Positions 7,360 through 17,137 of a DNA stretch of 64,000 nt are shown one piece after another. The notes below the pieces were generated by a model that made no database searches, was not told the DNA's origin, and saw only the letters and a program-made list of their open reading frames with translations. The position numbers were made by a program, and so were the translations under genes. Numbering within the stretch: the stretch's first letter is position 1; each line of letters begins with the position of its first letter. The stretch is from positions 3,534,001-3,598,000 of the forward strand of contig NZ_CP051626.1 in NCBI RefSeq assembly GCF_012844365.1. The letters run 5' to 3'. Source of the stretch: Brevibacterium sp. 'Marine'. GTDB lineage: Bacteria > Actinomycetota > Actinomycetes > Actinomycetales > Brevibacteriaceae.

Positions 7360-9504
7360 TTGTACGACATCGCAGCGTCAGGGAATGAGCTGGGACTGCC
7401 CGACCCGGCGGATCGCTTCCTCGATCGTGAACTCAGCTGGCTGGCCTTCAACGAACGCGTCCTCGACCTCGCCTCGGATCCGGAGATCCCGCTGCTCGAA
7501 CGCGTCCGGTTCCTCTCGATCTTCGCGACCAACCTCGACGAGTTCTTCATGGTCCGCGTCGCCGGCCTCAAACGCCGCATCAACACCGGTCTGGCCGTGC
7601 CCAGCGTCACCGGACGCATGCCCGCGCAGGTCATGCACGACATCGGTGTGCGCGCATTCGAGCTGATGAGCCGGCATGCCGCACTGCTCAAGGACGATAT
7701 CGGTCCCCGCCTCGACGCGGAATCGATCACGAAGGTCCAGGTCGAAGGCCTCACCGAGGATGAGCGCCACCGCGTCGACGAATTCTTCTTCGGCCACGTC
7801 TACCCCGTCCTCACCCCGCTGGCCGTCGATCCGGCGCACCCGTTCCCCTACATCTCGGGTCTCTCGCTCAACCTCGGTGTGCTCCTGCGGTCACCGGAGA
7901 CGGGCAAGGAGTTCTTCGCCCGGGTCAAGGTTCCCCCGCGCCTGCCCCGCTTCTTCAACGTCGCCGAGGCGACCGATCGGCCCGCCGGACGCGACGTCCC
8001 AGCCCGCTTCGTCGCCCTCGAGGACATCATCGCCGAACACCTCGGCACCCTGTTCGAGGGCATGGAGATCGTCCACCATTCGACCTTCCGCGTCACCCGC
8101 AACGAAGACCTCGAGGTCGAAGAGGACGATGCGGAGAACCTGCTCAAGGCTTTGGAGAAGGAGCTCCTGCGACGGCGATTCGGACCGGCCGTGCGGATGG
8201 AGATCACGGAGAACATCCACCCCCGCGTGCTCGAGATGCTCAAGGACGAACTGGGCATCCACGACTCGGAGATCTACCACCTGCCCAGCCCGCTGGATCT
8301 GTCCGGCATGTCCGATATCGCCGATGTCCCGCGCGATGATCTGCACTATCCGAAGATGGTCCCGCAGATGAACAAGGATCTGTCGCTGCGGGAGTCCAGC
8401 GACCAGGTCGACGTCTTCGACGCGGTGGCCAGTCGCGACATCCTCCTGCACCACCCCTATGATTCGTTCTCCACGAGTGTGCAGGCCTTCCTCGAACAGG
8501 CCGCCGCGGACAAGAACGTGCTGGCGATCAAGCAGACGCTCTACCGGACCTCCGGAGACTCGCCGATCATCGACGCCCTCGTCGACGCTGCGCAAGCCGG
8601 AATCCAGGTGCTCGCCGTCGTCGAGATCAAGGCCCGGTTCGACGAGGAGGCCAACATCACGTGGGCCCGCAAGCTCGAGCGCGCCGGCGTTCACGTCGTC
8701 TACGGAATCGTCGGGCTCAAGACGCATGCGAAGCTCTCCCTCGTCGTCCGCCAGGAGGCCGACGGGCTGGCCAGGTACTGCCACGTCGGCACCGGCAACT
8801 ACCACCCGAAGACCGCCCGCGGCTATGAGGACTTCGGGCTGCTCACGCGCGATCGGGCCGTCGCCGATGACCTGACGAAGCTGTTCAATCAGCTCTCCGG
8901 CTATGCGCCGAAGTCCGAATACTCACGGTTCCTCGTCGCCCCCAGCAATGTGCGCACCGGACTCATCGACCTCATCGACTCCGAGATCGCGATCGCACAG
9001 TCCGGCGGAGCGGGGCAGGTGCGGATCAAGGTCAACTCGATCGTCGACGAAGCCGTCATCGATGCCCTCTACCGGGCTTCCCAGGCCGGGGTCGCCGTCG
9101 AAGTCTTCGTCCGCGGAATCTGCGCCCTGCGCCCGGGCATCGACGGCCTGAGCGAGAACATCACCGTGCGTTCCGTGCTCGGACGCTTCCTCGAACACTC
9201 CCGCGCCTTCGTATTCGGCAACGACGGCGACCCGATCGTCTACATCGGTTCGGCCGATATGATGCACCGCAACCTCGACCGGCGGGTCGAAGCACTCGTG
9301 CAGATCGTCGACGACGGACACCGGGCGGAGATCATCGAACTCTTCGACCTCGTCTTCGCCCCGACCACCTCGGCGTTCGACCTGGCCGGCGACGGCAGAT
9401 GGACACGGCGGACCCACGACGACGAAGGAAACCTCCTCGGCGACTACCAGACGGAGCTCATCCGTCGGCACCGGACCCGTCGGCGAATCGGGGAAGAGGC
9501 GTGA
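7360..9504 (+). CDS. ppk: Polyphosphate kinase 1
   Basis: PPK1 makes long-chain polyphosphate reversibly from ATP. The 714-residue length is normal. N-terminal motifs [16 protein letters not shown] and [17 protein letters not shown] are characteristic. The catalytic histidine that is autophosphorylated is H456 in [13 protein letters not shown]. It is followed by [24 protein letters not shown], also highly conserved. The start is TTG at 7360, 7 nt after an AAGGAG ribosome binding site that overlaps the mshD stop codon; no ATG or GTG fits the conserved N-terminus better. Position between mshD and the pst genes ties polyphosphate storage to phosphate uptake. Confidence 0.92.
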   Translation: MYDIAASGNELGLPDPADRFLDRELSWLAFNERVLDLASDPEIPLLERVRFLSIFATNLDEFFMVRVAGLKRRINTGLAVPSVTGRMPAQVMHDIGVRAFELMSRHAALLKDDIGPRLDAESITKVQVEGLTEDERHRVDEFFFGHVYPVLTPLAVDPAHPFPYISGLSLNLGVLLRSPETGKEFFARVKVPPRLPRFFNVAEATDRPAGRDVPARFVALEDIIAEHLGTLFEGMEIVHHSTFRVTRNEDLEVEEDDAENLLKALEKELLRRRFGPAVRMEITENIHPRVLEMLKDELGIHDSEIYHLPSPLDLSGMSDIADVPRDDLHYPKMVPQMNKDLSLRESSDQVDVFDAVASRDILLHHPYDSFSTSVQAFLEQAAADKNVLAIKQTLYRTSGDSPIIDALVDAAQAGIQVLAVVEIKARFDEEANITWARKLERAGVHVVYGIVGLKTHAKLSLVVRQEADGLARYCHVGTGNYHPKTARGYEDFGLLTRDRAVADDLTKLFNQLSGYAPKSEYSRFLVAPSNVRTGLIDLIDSEIAIAQSGGAGQVRIKVNSIVDEAVIDALYRASQAGVAVEVFVRGICALRPGIDGLSENITVRSVLGRFLEHSRAFVFGNDGDPIVYIGSADMMHRNLDRRVEALVQIVDDGHRAEIIELFDLVFAPTTSAFDLAGDGRWTRRTHDDEGNLLGDYQTELIRRHRTRRRIGEEA

Positions 9505-10475
9505 GCCGGTCCGAGGTCTCCTCGGCGCAGGCGTCATCACGCGTCACGGCCGATGTCCTGGCCGCCGGGGCCGTGTGCTGGAGACACGGTCCGAAAGGTC
9601 TCGAGGTGGTGCTCATCCACCGCCCGAAATACAACGACTGGTCATGGCCCAAGGGCAAGGTCGACCCGGGAGAGACCCTGCCGGAAGCCGCGATCCGCGA
9701 GGTCAAGGAAGAGACGGGGTTCGACATCCGCCTCGGCATTCCTCTTCCCTCCGCCGAATACACGGTCGGCAAGAACACGCAGAAGAAGGTCTTCTACTGG
9801 TCGGCCGAGGTCAAGGACCAGTCCGCCTTCGCCCCGGTCAACAAGCGGGAGGTCGACACTGCCGGCTGGTTCCCCGTCGACCAGGCCCGCTCGAAGCTGA
9901 CGTCGTTCGCGGATCGGGAGCAGCTCGACGCACTCGAGAAGTTCGCGCAGACGGATGCTCTGCGGGCGTGGCCGCTCATCCTCGTCCGCCATGGGAAGGC
10001 GTTCCCGCGGGCGAAGTGGTACGAGACCGAGCATGTGCGGCCGCTGCTCAAGCTCGGCACCCGACAGGCCATGGCGCTGACCGGACTGCTGGGAGCCTGG
10101 GGCGTCCGCAAGCTCGTCTCGAGTCCGTGGAAGAGGTGCATGGCGACGCTGACTCCGCTGTCGGCGGCGACGGGGAAGTCGATCAAGAAGGTGTCGACGC
10201 TCAGCGAGAAAGCGACTGCCGCGAACCCGGACAAGACCGCCCGCTATATCGAGAAGCTGCTGGCGAAGGGCAAACCCGTCATCTACTGCACGCACCGGCC
10301 GGTGCTGCCGACGATCTTTGCCGTCTACGCCGCTCACGCCCCGAAACGCGTGGAAGCCAAGCTGCCGAAGGACGATCCGTACCTCAAACCCGGTGAGGTC
10401 CTCATCGCCTATGTGCGTCCCGGGCCGGTGCCGCGCATCGTCGAGATCGAACGCGTCCGCCCCATCGACAGCTGA
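9501..10475 (+). CDS. mutT: Nudix hydrolase fused to histidine phosphatase (MutT1-like)
   Basis: The protein has 324 residues. An N-terminal Nudix domain (about 15-145) shows the full Nudix box: [17 protein letters not shown] followed by KEETGF. A C-terminal phosphoglycerate-mutase-like domain has the catalytic LVRHGKA (about 173) and the second histidine in CTHRP. Mycobacterial MutT1 has this same arrangement. There the Nudix half attacks 8-oxo-dGTP, diadenosine polyphosphates and similar substrates, and the phosphatase half may process the products. The GTG start at 9501 overlaps the ppk stop (GTGA) and is preceded by GGGAAGAGG. The ppk linkage is also seen in other actinobacteria (from memory). 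Confidence 0.88.
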   Translation: MSRSEVSSAQASSRVTADVLAAGAVCWRHGPKGLEVVLIHRPKYNDWSWPKGKVDPGETLPEAAIREVKEETGFDIRLGIPLPSAEYTVGKNTQKKVFYWSAEVKDQSAFAPVNKREVDTAGWFPVDQARSKLTSFADREQLDALEKFAQTDALRAWPLILVRHGKAFPRAKWYETEHVRPLLKLGTRQAMALTGLLGAWGVRKLVSSPWKRCMATLTPLSAATGKSIKKVSTLSEKATAANPDKTARYIEKLLAKGKPVIYCTHRPVLPTIFAVYAAHAPKRVEAKLPKDDPYLKPGEVLIAYVRPGPVPRIVEIERVRPIDS

Positions 10476-10595
10476 TCGGGGTTCACAGCCACGGCGGGCC
10501 GCCTCGGCGAGGGACTGCCGGTCCCGACAATGATCCTTTCATGAAACTGATACGACCTGTGATCGAGCACTCACGGAGGCTCCAACCCTTCTCCG

Positions 10596-10628
10596 CTCAT
10601 TCACTTCCCATTCATGTTCACACTCCTT
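10596..10628 (+). promoter_or_regulatory. Candidate PHO box upstream of pstS
   Basis: Two adjacent 11-bp units, CTCATTCACTT (10596-10606) and CCCATTCATGT (10607-10617), agree at 8 of 11 positions. A weaker third unit (10618-10628) follows. They lie about 85 nt before pstS. Direct 11-bp repeats containing a TTCA core are the form of PhoP sites in Streptomyces. This is a plausible but unproven PhoP operator. Confidence 0.4.
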
Positions 10629-10710
10629 GCACTTCACGCGTGGTCTTTAGCGTGGATGACGAGCAATCGAGAACTCTCGAGCTGTGTCCACAAACATGAA
10701 AGGCATCTTC

Positions 10711-11811
10711 GTGAAGATGAAGCATCTCGCCCCCTCCGCTGCGATCCTCGCGGTCGGCGCCATCACCCTCTCGGCCTGCGGCGGACAGTCCGCAACCGGT
10801 GAAGAGGCCTCCGGCGGCAACAGCGACCTGCAGGGCACCCTGACCGGCATCGGCGCCTCCTCGCAGAAGGCCGCCATGGATGCCTGGACAGCGGACTTCA
10901 CCTCGCAGAACTCCGGTGTGACCGTCAACTACTCCCCCGACGGATCGGGTGCCGGTCGTGAACAGTTCCTCGCCGGCAACGCGCAGTTCGCCGGTTCCGA
11001 CGCCCACCTCGACGACGACGAGGTCAAGGCCGGAGAGGAAGCCTGCGGCGCCGACGGAGCCTACGAGTTCCCCGTCTACATCTCCCCCATCGCCGTGACC
11101 TTCAACGTCGAGGGAGTCGATGAGCTCAACCTCTCCCCCGCAACGATCGCGAAGATCTTCAAGGGCGACGTCACGAACTGGAACGACGAGGCCATCAAGG
11201 CCGACAATCCGGACGCCGACCTGCCTGATCTCAAGATCACGGCTGTCCACCGCGCCGACGACTCGGGCACCACGGAGAACTTCACCGAGTACCTCAAGGC
11301 CACCGCCGAGAAGGACTGGGACGCCGAGGTCGACGGCAACTTCCCGAAGGAGTACGGCGGCGAGGCCGCTCAGGGCACCGACGGTGTCATCCAGACCGTC
11401 TCGGACACCGACGGAGCCATCGGCTACGCGGATGCCTCGGCCGTCGGTGAGCTCGCCACCGCCAAGGTCAAGGTCGGCGAGGAATTCGTCGAACTCTCCC
11501 CGGAAGCCGCCTCGAAGGTCGTCGACGCCTCCGAGAAGGTCGAAGGCCGCAGCGAAGGCGACCTCGCCTTCGACCTGGCTCGCGACACCACCGAGTCCGG
11601 CGCCTACCCGATCGTCCTCGTGTCCTACCACCTCGTCTGCTCGTCCTACAAGGACCAGGAGACCGTGGACATGGTCAAGGCCTGGGAGAAGTTCGTGGTC
11701 TCGGAAGAGGGACAGAAGTCCGCTGCCGATTCCGCCGGGTCCGCACCTCTGTCGGACGACCTGCGCACGCAGATCGAAGAAGTCATCGACTCGATCAAGG
11801 TTGAAGGCTGA
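10711..11811 (+). CDS. pstS: Phosphate-binding lipoprotein PstS
   Basis: PstS is the extracytoplasmic phosphate receptor of the high-affinity Pst ABC importer. With the GTG at 10711 (7 nt after AAAGG) the protein has 366 residues and a textbook lipoprotein signal: basic MKMKH, a hydrophobic core, and lipobox LSAC with C23. In-frame ATG 10696 and GTG 10684 are possible but lengthen the leader. Phosphate-contact motifs include GTLTGIGASSQ near the mature N-terminus, YSPDGSGAGREQF, and HRADDSGTTENFTEYL. First gene of pstSCAB. The strong hairpin behind it should make PstS more abundant than the permease subunits. Confidence 0.92.
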   Translation: MKMKHLAPSAAILAVGAITLSACGGQSATGEEASGGNSDLQGTLTGIGASSQKAAMDAWTADFTSQNSGVTVNYSPDGSGAGREQFLAGNAQFAGSDAHLDDDEVKAGEEACGADGAYEFPVYISPIAVTFNVEGVDELNLSPATIAKIFKGDVTNWNDEAIKADNPDADLPDLKITAVHRADDSGTTENFTEYLKATAEKDWDAEVDGNFPKEYGGEAAQGTDGVIQTVSDTDGAIGYADASAVGELATAKVKVGEEFVELSPEAASKVVDASEKVEGRSEGDLAFDLARDTTESGAYPIVLVSYHLVCSSYKDQETVDMVKAWEKFVVSEEGQKSAADSAGSAPLSDDLRTQIEEVIDSIKVEG

Positions 11812-11845
11812 GTTCAGCCTCTGACCTGGAGAAATAGCCAGTCGG

Positions 11846-11874
11846 GAGCGGCGCAGAATCCCTGCGCCGCTTTT
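11846..11874 (+). terminator. Hairpin with T-tract between pstS and pstC
   Basis: GCGGCGCAG (11848-11856) pairs with CTGCGCCGC (11862-11870) around a 5-nt loop and is followed by TTTT. It looks like a partial intrinsic terminator that lowers transcription into pstCAB. Confidence 0.75.
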
Positions 11875-11926
11875 CCGCGCCTGTGGAACCACCCCGGTTT
11901 CACCACAAGTCACATGAGGAGCACTT

Positions 11927-12946
11927 GTGCCGATCAGCACACAGACCACTGAGTCGGGCCCCACAGGGCCGGGCTCCACGTCCGAGTCCGGGCAGAAGCC
12001 GCCGCAGACCCCCGCATCTCGGCAGCAGAAGGCCGTCGTCCGGCCCGGCGACCGCATCTTCTCCGCCGCCACACTCATCGCCGGCATCCTGATCCTGGTG
12101 ATCCTCGCCGGAGTCGCCCTGTTCCTTCTGGCGCAGTCGAAGGACACCATCGCCGCGCAGATCAGCGATCCCTCGCAGATCACGGGCGGCAAGGGCTTCT
12201 TCTCCTACGTCTGGCCGCTGGTCATCGGCACGCTCATCTCCGCAGCCATCGCGCTGATCGTCGCGACTCCGTTCTCGTTGGGCATCGCGCTGTTCACCAC
12301 GCACATGGCCCCGCGCAGGCTCGCTCCGGTGCTCGGGTACGTCATCGACCTGCTCGCGGCCATCCCCTCGGTCGTCTACGGCCTGTGGGGCATCGCACTG
12401 GCCGGCAACCTCACCGGCTTCTATCTGTGGCTGTCGACGTGGTTCGGCTGGATTCCGATCTTCGCGCCGGCCGCAGACGGATCCGTGTCTCAGACCGGCC
12501 GCACCCTGCTCACCGCCTCGCTCGTGCTCTCGATCATGATCCTGCCGATCATCACCTCCCTGACGCGCGAGATCTTCCTCCAGACCCCGCGCCTGCAGGA
12601 AGAGGCGGCACTGGCCCTCGGCGCCACCCGCTGGGAGATGATCCGTATGGCCGTTCTGCCCTTCGGCAAGTCCGGAATAGTCTCGGCCACGATGCTCGGT
12701 CTCGGCCGCGCCCTCGGTGAGACCATGGCCGTGGCCATGATCCTCTCGCCCGGTGTCCTCACCGCGTCGCTCGTCGTCAGCGGCAACCAGACCATCGCCT
12801 CCGAGATCGCGCAGAACTTCCCCGAAGCCGCGGGACTGCGCCTGTCCGAGCTCATCACGGTCGGCCTCGTGCTCTTCGTCATCACCCTGCTGGTGAACAT
12901 GGGAGCCCGCGCCATTGTCGCCCGCACCTCGGTGAAGGGAAGTTGA
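11927..12946 (+). CDS. pstC: Phosphate ABC transporter permease PstC
   Basis: The 339-residue permease begins with a GTG at 11927 after GAGGA. A long hydrophilic Pro/Ser/Thr-rich N-terminus of about 40 residues precedes six membrane helices. The cytoplasmic EAA-type loop reads LQEEAALALGATRWEMIRMAVLP (split around residues 222-244), the contact for PstB. The ALGETMAVAMILS segment after it is typical of PstC. It pairs with PstA to form the membrane channel. It is followed by pstA with a 5-nt gap or overlap, depending on the start used. Confidence 0.92.
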   Translation: MPISTQTTESGPTGPGSTSESGQKPPQTPASRQQKAVVRPGDRIFSAATLIAGILILVILAGVALFLLAQSKDTIAAQISDPSQITGGKGFFSYVWPLVIGTLISAAIALIVATPFSLGIALFTTHMAPRRLAPVLGYVIDLLAAIPSVVYGLWGIALAGNLTGFYLWLSTWFGWIPIFAPAADGSVSQTGRTLLTASLVLSIMILPIITSLTREIFLQTPRLQEEAALALGATRWEMIRMAVLPFGKSGIVSATMLGLGRALGETMAVAMILSPGVLTASLVVSGNQTIASEIAQNFPEAAGLRLSELITVGLVLFVITLLVNMGARAIVARTSVKGS

Positions 12947-12951
12947 GACCA

Positions 12952-14100
12952 ATGACCACCATGAACACCACCCCCGAGGCGACTGCCTCGAAACCGGCGA
13001 AGCTGACCTCCAAGCAGCTGCCGAAGACCACCCCGTGGATCGTCGCCATCGCTGCGATCATCGTGGCGATCATCATCAGCTACATCGCATTCGGCGGCTT
13101 CAACATCCCCATCGTGGCCGTCCTCGCCGGACTCATCAATGCGGTCGCCGTCTTCGCGGTCTCCGCCTCCTACGAAGGTCGCCGCAAGGCCGTCGACCGA
13201 ATCGCGACCACCATCGTCACCTCGACGTTCGTCCTCGCATGTGTTCCCCTCGTCTCACTGCTGTGGCTGACGGTGTCCAAGGGCGGGTCCGCCATCAGCG
13301 GCGACCTGCTCACCCGCACCATGCTCGGCATGAAGGGCGTCCTCGATCAGCAGTACGTCGCCGGTGAGGCGTCTCTGGCCGGCGGCTTCTACCACGCCAT
13401 CGTCGGCACCGTGCTCATCACACTCGCGGCCTGCATCATCTCGATTCCGATCGGCGTCCTCACCGCCATCTACCTCGTCGAATACTCGAACAAGAACCGT
13501 CTGGGCAAGGCGATCACCTTCCTCGTCGACGTGATGACCGGAATCCCCTCGATCGTCGCCGGTCTCTTCGCCTTCGCGCTGTTCTCCACGATCGCGAATG
13601 TGCTCATGCCCAGTTCCGCGGGAATCGCGAAGACCGGTTTCACTGCGGCGGTGGCACTGTCGGTGCTGATGATCCCGATCGTCGTGCGCAACACCGAGGA
13701 GATCCTCCGCCTGGTGCCGATGGACCTGCGCGAGGCGTCCTACGCTCTGGGCGTGCCGAAGTGGAAGACGATCGTGAAGATCGTTCTGCCCACCTCGGTG
13801 TCGGGAATCCTCTCCGGTGTCACCATCGCCATCGCCCGCGTCATCGGTGAGACCGCGCCCATCATGGTCACCGCCGGGTTCGCGAAGACACTCAATTGGA
13901 ACCTCTTCTCCGGTTGGATGTCGACGCTGCCGACGTTCATCTACGACTCGCAGCTGCGCCCGGTCTCGCCGGGAGCCGCCGCCCTGGCCAGCTCGGAACG
14001 CGCTTGGGCAGCAGCCCTCGTGCTCGTCGCCCTGGTCATGGTGCTCAACCTGCTCGCCCGCATCATCGCGAAGGTGCTAGCGCCGAAGGCCGGCCGCTGA
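12952..14100 (+). CDS. pstA: Phosphate ABC transporter permease PstA
   Basis: The protein has 382 residues from the ATG at 12952, which sits about 9 nt after AAGGGAAG. A TTG at 12943 overlapping the pstC stop is also in frame. The N-terminus is hydrophilic, and the first pair of helices (about 25-75) precedes the permease core, as usual in actinobacterial PstA. The EAA loop [22 protein letters not shown] (about 261-282) and the [11 protein letters not shown] segment identify the family. It partners PstC. Confidence 0.92.
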   Translation: MTTMNTTPEATASKPAKLTSKQLPKTTPWIVAIAAIIVAIIISYIAFGGFNIPIVAVLAGLINAVAVFAVSASYEGRRKAVDRIATTIVTSTFVLACVPLVSLLWLTVSKGGSAISGDLLTRTMLGMKGVLDQQYVAGEASLAGGFYHAIVGTVLITLAACIISIPIGVLTAIYLVEYSNKNRLGKAITFLVDVMTGIPSIVAGLFAFALFSTIANVLMPSSAGIAKTGFTAAVALSVLMIPIVVRNTEEILRLVPMDLREASYALGVPKWKTIVKIVLPTSVSGILSGVTIAIARVIGETAPIMVTAGFAKTLNWNLFSGWMSTLPTFIYDSQLRPVSPGAAALASSERAWAAALVLVALVMVLNLLARIIAKVLAPKAGR

Positions 14101-14155
14101 CCGGCGACTGCACACAGACGTCCAGACTCACCCATTTCCACGGATAGGAAACACA

Positions 14156-14935
14156 ATGTCCAAGCAGATCGACATCAAGGATCTCGACATCTTCTACGGC
14201 GACTTCCGCGCCGTCGACGGAGTGGAGATGCAGATCAAGCCGCGCTCCGTCACCGCCTTCATCGGCCCCTCCGGCTGCGGCAAGTCCACGGTGCTGCGCA
14301 CGCTCAACCGCATGCACGAAGTCATCCCCGGCGCCAGCGTCTCCGGCGAGGTCCTCATGGACGGCAATGACATCTACGGCGCCGGCGTCGATCCCGTCAA
14401 CGTCCGCCGCGAGGTGGGCATGGTGTTCCAGCGGGCGAACCCGTTCCCGACGATGAGCATCAAGGAGAACGTGCTCGCCGGTGTGCGTCTGAACAACAAG
14501 CGCCTGTCGAAGACCGAAGCCGACGATCTCACCGAGCGCGCCCTGCGCGGGGCGAACCTGTGGAACGAGGTCAAGGACCGACTCAACCTGCCCGGTTCGG
14601 GTCTCTCCGGCGGTCAGCAGCAGCGTCTGTGCATTGCTCGCGCGATCGCCGTCGAACCCGAGGTCCTGCTCATGGACGAACCGTGTTCGGCCCTCGACCC
14701 GATCTCGACCCTGGCGATCGAGGATCTCATCAACGACCTCAAGGACAAGTACACGGTCGTCATCGTCACGCACAACATGCAGCAGGCCGCTCGCGTGTCC
14801 GACAAGACCGCGTTCTTCAACATCGCCGGCACCGGCAAGCCCGGAAAGCTCATCGAGTTCAACGAGACCTCGACGATCTTCTCGAACCCTGACAAGGAAG
14901 AGACCGAGAACTACATCTCCGGTCGCTTCGGATGA
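14156..14935 (+). CDS. pstB: Phosphate ABC transporter ATPase PstB
   Basis: This 259-residue ATPase energises PstSCA. It has Walker [10 protein letters not shown] (about 38-46), the PstB-typical Q-loop region [18 protein letters not shown], signature LSGGQQQR (about 149-156), Walker [14 protein letters not shown] and the switch histidine in VIVTHNMQQ. An ATAGGAAAC ribosome binding site precedes the ATG. No phoU gene follows, although in many bacteria phoU completes this operon. A PhoU-fold protein appears further on, linked to Pit instead. Confidence 0.94.
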   Translation: MSKQIDIKDLDIFYGDFRAVDGVEMQIKPRSVTAFIGPSGCGKSTVLRTLNRMHEVIPGASVSGEVLMDGNDIYGAGVDPVNVRREVGMVFQRANPFPTMSIKENVLAGVRLNNKRLSKTEADDLTERALRGANLWNEVKDRLNLPGSGLSGGQQQRLCIARAIAVEPEVLLMDEPCSALDPISTLAIEDLINDLKDKYTVVIVTHNMQQAARVSDKTAFFNIAGTGKPGKLIEFNETSTIFSNPDKEETENYISGRFG

Positions 14936-14953
14936 TCTGAAGGCGCGGCGAAC

Positions 14954-14987
14954 GCCCCGGCGAACCCTTGAGTGGGTGCGCCGGGGC
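14954..14987 (+). terminator. Hairpin after pstB
   Basis: GCCCCGGCG (14954-14962) and CGCCGGGGC (14979-14987) pair, and an inner ACCC/GGGT extends the stem. It lies 19 nt after the pstB stop codon, at the end of the phosphate operon. No T-run follows. Confidence 0.6.
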
Positions 14988-15113
14988 TGTGTCGTTGGCT
15001 GGACTCCCTGTCGACTGAAGGTCCGTGGTCAGGTCTCCTGCCGGCGGCGCCTGACTCGAAGCGTCCTGTCTTTCGCCATGTCATCGAAAGGCGGGGCAGG
15101 CTGCTCGGACTGT

Positions 15114-15767
15114 TCAGATCTCGGGCGGTGCGTCGCCGACGCTGTCGTCGAGGGGAGCACGGAAAGCACGAACGAACTCGGACACCAGGGAATCGTCACC
15201 GTCGACCGTCACAGTTTCTGCCGCCACGGCTGCCTCCGCGTCGCCGTCGGCGAGGAGTCCACGCAGGCCAGGCCCACCGATGAAGAGCTGAGCGGCCGGA
15301 TCGGCGCCTTCGCCCACGCTCACTCCCGACTCGTTCACCTCAGCGTGGGCGACTGCCGGGCCTGCCGACACTTCGACACTGAACGGGCGCACTTCCACCT
15401 CGGTTCGAGAGGTGAGAAGCGCGGCCGCCAAGGAACTGTCTGTCGGGATCTCGCCTTCCCGCGGAGCGTCCATGCGGCGTGAGCCCCAGCGGCCGAGCTC
15501 GATGAGCACCGGACCGAGATCCGAACCATAGTCGCTCAGGCGATAGACGACGCTGCGCCCATCGATGCTGCGTTCGACGATCTCGGCAGATTCGAGTTCG
15601 CGCAATCGCGTGGTCAGGAGGTTCGAGGGGATACCGGGGTTTCCCTGCCGAAGGTCGTTGAAGCGCTTCGGACCGACGAGGAGATCACGGAGGAGGATGA
15701 GTGACCACCGCTCCCCCAACACCTCGGCCGCCCGAGCCAGCCCGCAGTACTGTCCGTACGATTTCAT
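15114..15767 (-). CDS. HxlR-family transcriptional regulator
   Basis: The protein has 217 residues from the ATG at 15767; an upstream ATG at 15779 adds four residues. The N-terminal HxlR winged helix (about 1-95) shows YGQYCGLARAAEVLGERWSLLILRDL-like order: YCGLARAAEVLGERW, then LILRDLLVGPKRFNDL and LLTTRLRELE. Unlike short HxlR proteins it carries a C-terminal extension of about 110 residues resembling an SCP2-like fold, which may bind a lipid or other hydrophobic ligand. It is divergent from a RibD-like reductase gene. The paired palindromes in the gap are the likely operator for both genes. Confidence 0.8.
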   Translation of the reverse strand: MKSYGQYCGLARAAEVLGERWSLILLRDLLVGPKRFNDLRQGNPGIPSNLLTTRLRELESAEIVERSIDGRSVVYRLSDYGSDLGPVLIELGRWGSRRMDAPREGEIPTDSSLAAALLTSRTEVEVRPFSVEVSAGPAVAHAEVNESGVSVGEGADPAAQLFIGGPGLRGLLADGDAEAAVAAETVTVDGDDSLVSEFVRAFRAPLDDSVGDAPPEI

Positions 15768-15789
15768 GGTTGACAGCATAGCAATAGCA

Positions 15790-15823
15790 GTTCACTATTG
15801 AAACTACGGTTCACTTTTTGAAC
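15790..15823. promoter_or_regulatory. Paired palindromic operator in the HxlR-reductase gap
   Basis: GTTCACTATTGAAAC (15790-15804) and GTTCACTTTTTGAAC (15809-15823) are two copies of one 15-bp element with centres 19 bp apart. The second is a perfect inverted repeat, GTTCA-N5-TGAAC. They begin 23 nt upstream of the HxlR start codon, a good position for autoregulation and for control of the divergent gene. Confidence 0.65.
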
Positions 15824-15895
15824 TCTTGTGGACTATGAGGGCCCCGGCCCGCACGAAACTCAACGGCCCGCACCACACTCAATGAGGAGATCACC

Positions 15896-16456
15896 ATGCC
15901 CCGCACCGTCATCGCCGCACTGTTCCAGTCACTCGACGGGATCGCATCCGATCCGTTCAACTTCCAATTCGACTCCTTCGACCAAGAGATGGGCGAGTGG
16001 ATGACCACGGCCATCGGTGGCGTCGATGACTGCATCCTCGGTCGCGTCACCTATCAGGAGTGGGAGGGCTACTGGCCGAACCACACAGAAGGCGAGGACG
16101 CACCGTTCGCCGACTTCATCAACTCGACTCCCAAGCACATCGCCTCGACGACACTGTCGCAGGCCGACCTCCGGTGGGAGAACTCGACTCTCATCCAGGG
16201 GGACCTCGTCGACTTCGTCCGCGACCTCAAAGCCGGCGACGGCGGCAAGATCGCCGTCGAGGGATCGATGTCGATCGTTCGGCAGCTCGTCGAAGCGAAC
16301 CTCGTCGACGAACTGACCGTGGCCATCCACCCGGTCGTCGCCGGCAGCGGAAGGTCCCTCTTCGAGGGAGGAACGACGACACGGTTGGTGCTCAAGGATG
16401 TGCAGCGGACCAGCAAGGGCAACCTGCTGGCCACCTACGGTCCGTTCCCCGGCTGA
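15896..16456 (+). CDS. RibD C-terminal/dihydrofolate reductase-fold protein
   Basis: The 186-residue protein belongs to the RibD_C (YyaP/YwjB-like) family, NADPH-binding proteins with a dihydrofolate reductase fold. Visible signatures are the N-terminal SLDGIASDP, the ILGRVTYQEWEGYWP motif (about 48-62), the nucleotide-binding GKIAVEGSMSIVRQL and the C-terminal HPVVAGSGRSLFEGG. The substrate is unknown for most members. GAGGAG at 15882-15887 gives a good start at 15896. The divergent HxlR gene probably regulates it. Confidence 0.85.
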   Translation: MPRTVIAALFQSLDGIASDPFNFQFDSFDQEMGEWMTTAIGGVDDCILGRVTYQEWEGYWPNHTEGEDAPFADFINSTPKHIASTTLSQADLRWENSTLIQGDLVDFVRDLKAGDGGKIAVEGSMSIVRQLVEANLVDELTVAIHPVVAGSGRSLFEGGTTTRLVLKDVQRTSKGNLLATYGPFPG

Positions 16457-16582
16457 CCTCACGGCACCCCGGAACGGCATCGAGTGTGCCTGCCGCGAAG
16501 AATTTCTGCTCGGAACACCCATCCGGCGACGGCCCGGCTCCGAATCGACGAGCAAAGAGAACATCTCGTCGAAAGGACTGTC

Positions 16583-17053
16583 ATGACCACGCCAGACTCC
16601 GCCTCCCACTCCGAGCCGCTGCTCGCGAAGCCCTCGGCCGGACGCACCCCGGTCCAACTCGTCGCCGGCGTCTTCGGCGCCGTGTTCCTCCTGGTCGGAA
16701 TCCTGGGCTTCATCCCGGGAATCACCGCGAACTTCGACACCATCATGTTCGCCGGGCATCATTCCGAAGCGGCGCTGCTGGGGATCTTCCAGGTCTCCGT
16801 GCTCCACAACGTCGTCCACGTGCTCTTCGGAGTCGTCGGTCTGCTGGCTCTGCGATCGCGCGGACTGGCGAAGAGCTATCTCATCGTCGGCGGCATCATC
16901 TATGCGGTGCTGTGGATCTACGGTCTCATCGTGCCGATGGAATCGATGGGCAACTTCGTGCCGCTCAACACCGCCGACAACTGGCTGCACTTCGTCCTTG
17001 CGGTGGCGATGGTGACAACCGGCATCGTGTTCGGTCGTCGTTCGCGTCCGTGA
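16583..17053 (+). CDS. DUF4383 membrane protein
   Basis: This 156-residue protein has four predicted membrane helices (about 25-48, 68-88, 96-118 and 133-150). The pattern of small residues and the histidine-rich loops (FAGHHSEA, LHNVVHVLFGVVGL, NWLHFVLA) is characteristic of DUF4383. The start ATG follows GAAAGGA at 16571-16577. A longer upstream reading lacks this signal. Function is unknown. Family members are common single genes in actinobacteria. Confidence 0.8.
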   Translation: MTTPDSASHSEPLLAKPSAGRTPVQLVAGVFGAVFLLVGILGFIPGITANFDTIMFAGHHSEAALLGIFQVSVLHNVVHVLFGVVGLLALRSRGLAKSYLIVGGIIYAVLWIYGLIVPMESMGNFVPLNTADNWLHFVLAVAMVTTGIVFGRRSRP

Positions 17054-17075
17054 ACCAGCGCTGAACCGATCTGTC

Positions 17076-17137
17076 GTCAAGGCGGTCGCTGGGCTCCGAA
17101 CCCTCTGCAGGGGTCAGAGCCCAGCGGCCGCCTTGAC
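17076..17137. terminator. Bidirectional terminator that uses the end of the pit gene
   Basis: The 21-nt arms at 17076-17096 and 17117-17137 pair along their whole length with one G-U pair. The right arm is the last six codons and stop region of pit; the left arm is its inverted copy outside the gene. An inner ACCC/GGGGT hairpin fills the loop. It serves the convergent DUF4383 and pit genes. Confidence 0.7.
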
